A DNA stretch of 64,000 bases from Doryteuthis pealeii. Taxonomy: Eukaryota; Mollusca; Cephalopoda; Myopsida; Loliginidae. The notes under the pieces are model-generated. The model was given only the letters and a program-made list of their open reading frames with translations, searched no databases and was not told where the DNA came from. Made by a program: the position numbers and the translations under genes. Every line of letters begins with the position of its first letter. The first letter of the stretch is position 1. The stretch covers positions 82,562,469 through 82,626,468 of the forward strand of contig CM042152.1 in NCBI GenBank assembly GCA_023376005.1, in the 5' to 3' direction. Shown here piece by piece: positions 54,991-64,000 of this stretch.

Positions 54991-56851
54991 GGTACCATTA
55001 TAGTATGTGGCTTACCTCTCTTATAGAATGTGGCCGACGAAATCTTGTATCTCTTATAGTATGTGGCCTATCTTTTGAATGTGGCCTACGAAATCATGTC
55101 TCTCTTATAGTATGTGGCCTACGAAATCATGTCACTCTTATAGTATGTGGCCTACGAAATCATGTCACTCTTATAGTATGTGGCCTACCTTTTGATTGTG
55201 GCCTATGAAATCCTGTCTCTCTTATAGTATGTGGCCTACCTTTTGATTGTGGCCTGCGAAATCCTGTCTCTCTTATAGTATGTGGCCTACCTTTTGATTG
55301 TGGCCTACGAAATCAGGTCTCTCTCATAGTATGTGGCCTACCTTTTGAATGTGGCTTACGAAATCCTGTCTCTCTTATAGTATGTGGCCTACCTTTTGAA
55401 TTTGGCCTACGAAATCATGTCACTCTTATAGTATGTGGCCTACCTTTTGAATGTGGCCTACGAAATCCTGTCTCTCATAGTATGTGGTCTCTCTTTTGAA
55501 AGTGGCCTACGAAATCCTGTCTCTCTTATAGTATGTGGCCTACGAAATCATGTCCCTCTTATAGTATGTGGCCTACCTTTTGAATGTGGCCTATGAAATC
55601 CTGTCTCTCTTATAATATGTGGTCTACCTTTTTATTGTGGCCAACGAAATCCTGTCTCTCTCATAGTATGTAGCCTACCTTTTGAATCTGGCCTACGAAA
55701 TCATGTCTCTCTTATAGTATGTGGTCTATCTTTTGAATGTGGCCTACGAAATCAGATCTCTCTTATAGTATGTGGCCTATTTTTTAAATGTGGCCTACGA
55801 AATCCTGTCTCTCTTATAGTATGTGGTTTATCTTTTGAATGTGGCCTACGAAATCCTGTCTCTCTTATAGTATGTGGCCTACTATAAAAAGCATATTATA
55901 AGTTATAATAACTGCTAACCCTAACCCTATTTCAGAATTTTAGAATATTTTAGAATTGAATAGATCTCTGATTCATGTAAATTATGGATAAATTCTTTTT
56001 TTAAATTATTCTTAATTACTATATACAGCTTATGACTGAATTGCATTTCTTGAAATTGAATATATGTGAAAAATAATTAGTTTCAATAAATTCCCTACTA
56101 CTTATATCTATAAATATACTCTCACTGAGGTAGGACACATTCAAACCGGGTAGGCCACATACTATAACAGAATCAAAAAAGTAGGCCACATACTATAACA
56201 GAATGAAAAAGGTAGGCCACATACTATAACAGAATGAAAAAGGTAGGCCACATACTATAACAGAATAAAAAGGTAGGCCACATACTATAACAGAATCAAA
56301 AAGTAGGCCACATACTATAACAGAATCAAAAAGTAGGCCACATACTATAACAGAATCAAAAAAGTAGGCCATATACTATAACAGAATGAAAAAGTAGGCC
56401 ACATACTATAACATAATCAAAAAGGTAGGCCACATACTATAACAGAATAGAAAAAAGGTAGGCCACATACTATAACAGAATCAAAAAGGTAGGCCACATA
56501 CTATAACAGAATCAAAAAGGTAGGCCACATACTATAACAGAATCAAAAAGTAGGCCACATACTATAACAAAATCAAAAAGGTAGGCCACATACTATAACA
56601 GAATAGAAAAAAGGTAGGCCACATACTATAACAGAATCAAAAAGGTAGGCCACATACTATAACAGAATCAAAAAAGGTAGGCCACATACTATAACAGAAT
56701 CAAAAAGTAGGCCACATACTATAACAAAATCAAAAAGGTAGGCCACATACTATAACAGAATGAAAAAGTAGGCCACATACTATAACAGAAGAAAAGTAGG
56801 CCACATACTATAACAAAATCAAAAAAGTAGGCCACATACTATAACGGCACC
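54991..56851. mobile_element. Foldback-type transposon with repeat-built arms
   Basis: 1861 bp bordered by exact 8-bp duplications CAATGCTA (54983-54990, 56852-56859). Ends are inverted: GGTACCATTATAGTATGTGG on the left; the right end complement is GGTGCCGTTATAGTATGTGG. The left arm (to about 55890) is made of about 18 units of 51 bp or 33 bp containing 'ttatagtatgtggcctac'. The right arm (about 56130-56851) is made of about 24 units of 30-32 bp containing the complement 'gtaggccacatactataa'. An A/T-rich loop of about 240 bp separates them. No protein is encoded. Long inverted arms composed of tandem repeats define foldback elements (Drosophila FB, sea urchin TU). 8-bp duplication fits hAT, P or Merlin relatives; which one is unknown. 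Confidence 0.9.
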
Positions 56852-56859
56852 CAATGCTA

Positions 56860-57689
<830 letters not shown>

Positions 57690-57690
<1 letters not shown>

Positions 57691-59130
57691 TGTCAGTTAG
57701 ATCGGATTTCCATATGACTGATAATCTGTTTGTGACCGACCATACCGTGTATTAACATCGCTTTCTGTGGATGAGATATTACTGCCTAGGTATGTGAATT
57801 TCTACTGATTTTAGAGGCTTGCCGTTGAGTGAGGAGATGTCTCCTTTCGTTTTGAAACACATAAACTCAGTTTTATCGGAGTTCACATAGAAGCCGATAT
57901 TCTTTGCTGCCTTCTCCAGGCTATGCAGTAGTGGCTCGGTCTGTGCCGGTGTATCTACAAGAAGTGCAAGGTCATCAGCGTAGTCTGCATCTGTGACAGT
58001 CTGTGCAGGGCATCGTCTGATTCTTGGCTTTTTTAGTGTGAGGCTTTTTTCTTTTATAGTATCTAATGATGTTCAGAGTACACAGTCTAGACATATTATA
58101 AATATATATGGTGCCAATGTATCTCCTTCCAGAACTCCAGCGGCGACGTCAAGGAAATCATTATCGCCATTAGGTGAGCGTACCGTTGCTTTAGTGTCCT
58201 TGTAGAGTATCATTATAGCATCAACCGTTTCTTTGGGGAGACCGTATGCTAGTAGTATTTGTTCCATTTTTTCTCTGTGTATGGAATCAAATGCCTTGGA
58301 ATACGAATAGCAGCGTTGCCTCTAGATTCTTTGCTCGAACCCCTTCTATAATCCGTCGAATAGTTAGGACCTGAGAGGTTATGGGTCGATTTCTGTGGAA
58401 TCCGTTTTGGTTTTTCCTAAGGATTTTCTCTATTCCATGTCGGGTGCGATTAAGAAGAAGGGCATTATATATCTTAGCTGCAATAGCAGTAAGAGTTATG
58501 CCTCTGTAGTTTCTACCGATTCTGAGGTCTCCTTTTTAGGGAATGGGAGGTGTCAGTATATTTGAATTAAATGGATTACAACTCGGACATTTTTATTCCG
58601 TTAAGCTGTCTGCCTAGACAAAGGGCAGTAACTCTTAAGGGTTCACTTAGAGTTCAATACAGTACCATCACAGGAGGAAGCAGCATTTCGTCCATTTATC
58701 TATTCTATTTTGTCTATATACTGCATTGCATAAGCAGTATGTAATTTAACTTTCCCATCTTCCATACCTCGGGAGGTATTTCGTCAAGACCTGCAGCTTT
58801 TCTACCTTTTAATTCCTTTAAGACTTCGGGGAGTTCTTCTGTTGTGAAATCTCCCAGTTTGATGTCTAGTTGTCTATCTACAATCTTTTGGTATTATTTT
58901 CCATGATTTTAGGGATGTTCCCGGAACTTTCTGGAAGTGGTCTTTCCATTTCTGAAGTCTATCTTTTTGGCTGGTTGCCTTTAGCTTTGATCTAGAGGTA
59001 CTTTTCCTGCCACTAATTTCATTTACTGTTTGCCATGCTAATCGCAACTGTCTGTCTTCCACCGATTGTCTGATATTATTCATTTGCTCTTGGATGTATT
59101 CTATTTGTTATTTTTTGTATATTTAGTTTA
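57690..59130 (-). pseudogene. Non-LTR retrotransposon, RT domain, decayed
   Basis: Longest copy of the family seen at 19352. On the minus strand from about 59130: a 'RLAWQTVNEISGRKS' region, 'LKGRKAAGLDEIPPEVWKMG' (typical start of the RT domain), then an interruption with stops (about 58740-58560). It continues with 'NYRGIT', 'NQNGFHRNR', 'GVLEGDTLAPYIF' and the catalytic 'DADYADDLALL' (about 57970-58000), then 'GFYVNSDKTEFMC', truncated at 57690. The endonuclease is absent. Many frameshifts and stops make it inactive. 5' and 3' ends are lost. Confidence 0.85.
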
Positions 59131-59360
59131 GTTCTATCTTGGCTTTCTTAAGGTTGTGTAAATTGGTGTTAGTTGGTTAGATGCACTATCCAAACTAAAC
59201 TTTGACAGTAAAAAATTGGAAACTTCTGAAAGTCTAGAAGATAAAATACTGATGAAGAATGGACAAAATACACTCGCTCACCAGAACCAGATGACATGGA
59301 TGAAGAATTGGAAGGGGAGAAATGGACTACTGAATCCAGTTATGAAAATAAACAATCGTG
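59131..59360 (+). other. Possible coding remnant
   Basis: Plus-strand frame about 59250-59365 reads acidic residues ('DDMDEELEGEKWTTESSYEN') without a recognised domain. May be a retroelement remnant. Confidence 0.25.
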
Positions 59361-59905
59361 GAAAATAATATTACCTTATTTCACCTTATGCAAATAAAGA
59401 TCATAAGTGAAAAACAATTACAGTTGACCATAGCAACAGAGCCAAGGGTCTTAGCCATAAACTGATGAGATATCTAATGCGATTGGCTAAGGGCCTTTGT
59501 TAGTGACCAATCAGAGCACACGTTACGAGGATCAGTGATAACCGCCAATTTTGAGGCTGATACCTTGAAATCACCCTCTTGCCACTGGAATCTCTTCGAG
59601 GAATGACGTAGTTTTTTACACAGCAAAGGCGTCAGTAGAACGAGGAGAATTGGAACAGCGTGGGGGAGCCGTATATTTCGTAAAAGTCAGACTTCAAATA
59701 TAAGAGACAGATAAGTTTAGCAACAGCATTATTTTGCAAACCATTATACACCATTATACAATACACTTTGTAAACATTACATATACTTTGTATCTCAACT
59801 CACATATAGTATTTTGTATGTTACATGTTCTTGTGATTGATAAACGCATTGTTTTGTTGTAAAGCCTTGAGTTGTGTTCATTACCTGATATCCTTGTCTT
59901 TATGA
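59361..59905 (+). repeat. LTR-like repeat R59, copy 1
   Basis: Aligned with 60648-61170: 'gaaaataatattacct', 'atgcgattggctaagggcct', 'gaccaatcagagcacacgtt', 'tttgtatctcaactcacata', 'gagttgtgttcattacctg'. CCAAT-like boxes are repeated. Might be an LTR, but ends and target duplication are not established. Confidence 0.6.
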
Positions 59906-60034
59906 TTCTTTACACAATCAATAACAAAACATCGGACGATGAACCAGAAGAAGAAAATGAGTTTGAACCTAGGTGTGGCTACAGCCAGCATTTACCTTTA
60001 TTTTGTGTTTTTGGTCAACAGGTTTTTTCTTACG

Positions 60035-60500
60035 CTTCCTCTCTCTTCTATCATGTGAGTCCCCAGCGACCTTGCTACCATTTTAAGATTTCCCTTAGAA
60101 AAATAGTTCCTTAGTTAAAAAAAAAAAGATTTCCCGTAGAAAAAATAGTTCCTCGGTTTAAAACCTCCCTCTTCTATCATGTGAGTCCCCAGCGACCTTG
60201 CTACCATTTTAAGATTTCCCTTAGAAAAATAGTTCCTTAGTTAAAAAAAAAAGATTTCCCGTAGAAAAAATAGTTCCTCGGTTTAAAACCTCCCTCTTCT
60301 ATCATGTGAGTCCCCAGCGACCTTGCTACCATTTTAAGATTTCCCTTAGAAAAATAGTTCCTTAGTTAAAAAAAAAAAGATTTCCCGTAGAAAAAATAGT
60401 TCCTCGGTTTAAAACCTCCCTCTTCTATCATGTGAGTACCCAGCGACCTTGCTACCATTTTAAGATTTCCCTTAGAAAAAATAGTTCCTTAGTTAAAAAA
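60035..60500. repeat. Four tandem copies of a 125-bp unit
   Basis: 'tcatgtgagtccccagcgac' recurs at 60051, 60177, 60302 and 60428. Each unit has two related halves ('aagatttcccttagaaaaat' and 'aagatttcccgtagaaaaaa'). Confidence 0.92.
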
Positions 60501-60647
60501 AAACCCTAAAAGTAGGTGTAATGCCTTTTTGCAAATAGGTGGAAGATTATTTTCCTTGTGTAGTTATTTGTAATATAACACTGCAGTAGACAGTGAAAAC
60601 AAAAGGCTTTAATAGTTAAAATGAAAGTTTTGTAAGGCTCAAATTTG

Positions 60648-61170
60648 TAGAAAATAATATTACCTACACAGTAACCTCCCTTTGACCATTGCCAAACAGT
60701 CCATGCGTCTCTTAGCCATAACCTGGTGAGAAACCTCATGCGATTGGCTAAGGGCCTTTGTCAGCGACCAATCAGAGCACACGTTACGAGGCTCAGTTTG
60801 GCCGCCAAATTTTGAGGGTTGATACCTTCTATCAGCCTCTTACCACTGGGACTCCCGTCGAAGAACAGCTCACAGAAGGAGCCATAGGCGTTAAAAACGA
60901 TGGGACTTGAAACAGCTCGGATGGGCCGGTGATGCGTATAATCAAACAAACAAACTAGCAAGACATTCCTACATGAACAGATAAGTCACGCAAGCATTAT
61001 CTTGCAAACAAACCATACTATTACTGCATTATTCTATTGTGACACATTGTAAACCTTGCACACACTTTGTATCTCAACTCACATATTGTATATTATATGT
61101 TACACATTTCTTGTTTGATAAATGCATTTCGTATTATGTGCCTTGTTGTGTTCGTCACCTGTATCTTTGC
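60648..61170 (+). repeat. LTR-like repeat R59, copy 2
   Basis: Same family and orientation as 59361-59905; 'gccgccaaattttgagggtt' and 'ttgttgtgttcgtcacctgt' are well preserved. The 743-bp interval between the two copies contains the 125-bp tandem. Confidence 0.6.
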
Positions 61171-61385
61171 ACTATTTTGTCTGTTAATTTCTTTATGAAT
61201 TCGGCGTAGGAATTTGGTCTTAGGCAGAGTAATTTGGAACTGGCAAAGTAGCTTTCTTTCCGAATCTGGCAACTGCAGGTGTCAGTCGCAAATTTCTCTT
61301 CGCATCCAGTAAAATACTGGATTTTTGGACGGTTATTTGTCACCGCATTCTTAGTAAAGGTACTAAGAAATAAGTAAAAGTAAGT

Positions 61386-61633
61386 AAAGTCGACGGGGCG
61401 ACCTAAAGTCGGTATCAGCCATTCAGCGAGGGAGTCTATCCCCTTTTCAATAGCGCTAGATCAAGGAAATTGTTTTTTAGCATCTGAAGTGGAGCGCCAC
61501 ATCTACCATCAGCTCCTTACTTTACCGCACAGATCCCTGTGCTACTCATACGCTGAGTTGGCGAGGACCGGTATCGAACTAGGAACCTTGTGGTTTCTAG
61601 CCGAACGCTCTACCGACTGAGCTAACCCGGCCG
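61386..61633 (-). repeat. SINE A
   Basis: Complete copy: minus strand begins GGCCGGGTTAGCTCAGTCGG, B box 'agttcgataccggtcc', tail (TTAC)n to about 61375. Among the best preserved in the window. Confidence 0.88.
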
Positions 61634-61789
61634 ACCCCGATAAAGTGCTAACAAGGTAAACTGTTTTCCATTCTTCTTAAAACTCTATTTATTCTGTATT
61701 TATTCTGTATAGTTAAAACAAGTGTTAATGTTAAATTATAATCTTTAAACTTATGGTAATTACGTAGACAAGATAATGATAAAGTCAAC

Positions 61790-62190
61790 AGGTAATGAAA
61801 CACAACTCAAAGGCTTTATACAAACGGTGTATTCAACAAACAATATGAACATGCAATATACAATATGTAACGTGCGACATACAAAATGTGTGTGTGGTTT
61901 ACAGATATGGTATAAATTGTACAGTTGTATAGTGTATACGTAGGAGGTTGCAAAATAATGCTCTTGAGAAAACTTATCTATCTCTGGTAAGAAGTGTCTC
62001 TTGCGAGCTGGAGAAGTTTGACATTTACTAATTACCGGCTCCTGGGTAAGCTGGCTTCATTAAGCACGTCCTTTTACGGCGGCTGATCGCAGCGAAAGAG
62101 AAAGGTTGATAGTATCAACCCTCAAAATTTGGCGGCTTAACTAAGCCTAGTAATATGTGTTTTGATTGGTCGCCGACAACTATTTAGTTT
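61790..62190 (-). repeat. LTR-like repeat R59, copy 3, inverted
   Basis: Reverse complement relative of 59361 and 60648: plus strand 'gtaatgaaacacaactcaaa' at the start, 'gttgatagtatcaaccctca' and 'aaaatttggcggcttaacta' near the end. Diverged centre. Confidence 0.55.
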
Positions 62191-62640
62191 TAGGAAGTAA
62201 AGAATAAAATTACAGTTATTTCGTCTTGTTAAGAGATTTTTGCTCATATTCATTAAGATAAAACCAAACAATTAGAAATCAATAATACTAAGCACATATT
62301 TATTAAAATCAAATCTTTAATATCAATATGCAAATTAGCCTTCCCATTCACACTGTAAATCACTATTTTGTTGTATATATAAATATAATTGCATGTTATT
62401 AGTATGTAGATATGGTCAACAGTATTGATAATGTATACCAATTTTAGTAATAATTGAGGTTTGAATAAAAATAAAATTATGCAGAATGTGACGTAAATAA
62501 TTGTGACTTGAGTAGTGATATAGTTTCGGTTACATACAAATACACAATCTCCATTATAATAACTAGCAAAATAAAAAAAACGCCCTCTGAGCGACGTAAA
62601 ATAAATATTGCCCGATGGGATGGGAGTTGAAAATTTAATA
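62186..62640 (+). repeat. Dispersed repeat R5, copy 2
   Basis: Matches 5800-6240 and ends in 'actagcaaaataaaaaaaac' + 'gccctctgagcgac', a terminal motif like that at 5613-5640 ('accctccgagtgca'). Confidence 0.6.
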
Positions 62641-62774
62641 TCAGAGAGTTTGTATCATAAGTAAAGTAAAATCATCAAATTTATTAGAGTAAAAAATAAA
62701 ATAAATTTATTAAAGGAGTAAAAAAATATTAAAAAATTGAAATGGAAACTTAGTTCTGATAACTTTAAATATAT

Positions 62775-62995
62775 ATTAAGATAAAACAAACTATATATAG
62801 ATATATAATACCAGTCATGTATTTATTAAAACTTGTTTAAAAAAAAACAATGAGGACTGTCTAACATTGCATGCTCAAATTTTGAGTGTATTTATTCTAT
62901 GTTACGGCAATTTTAGGTACTGTGACGTAAGCCGTGACGTAGTTTTTGTTACAGACAAAAACCGGAAGCGAATCTCCATTATTAATAGATATTAT
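62775..62995 (-). repeat. Dispersed repeat R28, copy 2
   Basis: Reverse complement of 28345-28575, about 80-90% by eye. Confidence 0.7.
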
Positions 62996-63037
62996 TAAAA
63001 AAAGAATGGTGATTTAATGCAAGCTGTATTGTATAAT

Positions 63038-63211
63038 TGTAGTATCCTGAGAGCTCGACCTGGCGAGATTAGGGGAATCTCGATAAGGCAAGATCACGGA
63101 AAATAGGGAGTTTACTACTAACGTGAACGTACAGCCACAAGGACCTCGAATGTATATATTCCCGTAATAAACCCTTCTATAAAACGTTAAACCTGAGTTG
63201 ACTTCACTACA
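63038..63211 (+). mobile_element. Very short solo LTR
   Basis: 174 bp, TGTAGTATCCTGAGAGCTCG to GACTTCACTACA, with exact 5-bp duplication ATAAT (63033-63037, 63212-63216). Contains 'gtaataaacccttc' (polyadenylation-like). The duplication is A/T only, so chance is not excluded, but the TG...CA ends and length fit. Confidence 0.65.
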
Positions 63212-63249
63212 ATAATAGAAACTGAAAAATGTTGCAAAGGTTACAATCA

Positions 63250-64000
63250 GTATAATGTCAATTTTAATAAAGTCGTATTCGGGTAATTCCACGTCAAACC
63301 ATCCAGAAAAGAGTAAAATTGCCACCCACCCACCCACTTCAATTTTTCTGATTTTTCTGATGTTAATATTAGACGATCCTCAAAATTTGAACTTCTAATT
63401 CCAAAAATTGGTAAAGTTATGACGATTTTTAGCTCTCCAAATTTGGTGGGGTTGGCGAAAAATGGCGACATTTTGTAATCTATTTTTGTCTGTAAAATGA
63501 GTTCTAGAGCTTCCCTACTACTAAAAATTAGTTTGTAAAATCCTTTTTGCCAAACATGCTATCAAAAAAAAAGTTTTAAAGTCAACCAATTTTAAGTTAT
63601 TGATGATTTCTGATTTTTTCATAGCAAGATCAATATCCGGATGTGGCACTGCGTCTACGACATCAATTTTTTCTATTATTATTTCACATATATTGAACAT
63701 TATTTGTACCAAAAAGATAATGAAAATTATGAAAGAAAACAATGTTTACATTTTCGCACCGTTGAATCAATTGAAATTTATTGTAGCCAAAAACAAGTTA
63801 CGACTAGAGGCTTTAAAAAAAATTTTGATAAATCAATTAATGGTCTGATTTTCACGAAAATTTCCATAATTACTTACCTTTTGATGAAAATATGTTTGAA
63901 TTAGGCTTTTCCTAAAATATATTTGGGGAAATATTTTTGCGAGGTCTACTCCCCCACCCATTTTATTCTATGAAATATGAAAAAATGAACCGACAAAAAA
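63250..64000. repeat. AT-rich family R42 copy, cut by window end
   Basis: 63715-63990 matches 43865-44160: 'aatgaaaattatg', 'aaacaatgtttacattttcg', 'gattttcacgaaaatttcca', 'cctaaaatatatttggggaa'. The beginning (63280-63520) has 'ttccacgtcaaacc' and 'accaatttt'-type words not seen in the larger copy. The small frames at the end are not conserved. Confidence 0.65.

Noticed and set aside
54991..56851. Two unrelated minisatellites lying close together
   Set aside because: The units are exact complements of each other, the outer ends form inverted repeats, and an 8-bp duplication brackets the pair.
63038..63211. Promoter of a downstream gene
   Set aside because: TG...CA ends and a 5-bp duplication fit a solo LTR, and no gene follows on the plus strand.

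Overview
The window looks like nuclear DNA of an invertebrate animal, most likely a mollusc or another lophotrochozoan. The evidence is one multiple-cysteine-cluster Toll-like receptor without visible introns, tRNA-derived SINEs, non-LTR retrotransposon 3' ends with ATG-repeat tails, mariner and hAT remnants, long TA arrays and an A+T-rich background. Nothing points to a prokaryote: there are no operons, no rRNA and no CRISPR. The phylum is an inference, because no species-diagnostic gene is present.

Only one host gene is recognisable: a Toll-like receptor on the minus strand (29531-32947). It has a signal peptide, LRRs, an LRRCT, a Cys-rich LRRNT, more LRRs, a second LRRCT, a membrane segment and a TIR domain. 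Its frame is broken many times, and where the change can be worked out it is always loss of one base from a short homopolymer. That means either a decayed copy or an under-polished assembly. Its last codons run into a TTC-rich minisatellite that seems to have grown out of the gene's own 3' end.

Almost everything else is mobile or repetitive DNA. 0-11 kb is a nest of SINEs, a 600-bp SINE-like retroposon (called F1 here), two hAT MITEs, palindromic MITEs and a solo LTR. 11-14.5 kb is A/T-rich and simple. 14.5-23 kb holds palindromes, non-LTR 3' ends, a solo LTR and SINEs. 24.3-26.3 kb is a 12-copy, about 168-bp satellite. 26.3-29 kb is TA arrays with SINE and non-LTR fragments. 33-41 kb holds F1 copies and a roughly 23-copy array made from the F1 3' tail. 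42-47 kb is a large A/T-rich inverted-repeat element. 48.6-53.5 kb is an almost complete gag-pol LTR retrotransposon (minus strand, 5-bp target duplication) with a GGGAAAC -1 frameshift heptamer and a solo LTR nested in its 3' LTR. 55.0-56.9 kb is a foldback-type transposon whose long inverted arms are tandem repeats, with an exact 8-bp target duplication. 57-64 kb holds a broken non-LTR element, LTR-like repeats, a SINE and a small solo LTR.

The parts do not form a pathway. The layout is insertion into insertion: F1 > solo LTR > SINE B; SINE A > hAT MITE; SINE A > palindromic MITE; palindromic MITE > SINE A; non-LTR 3' end > solo LTR; LTR element > solo LTR. Exact target duplications date several of these relative to one another.
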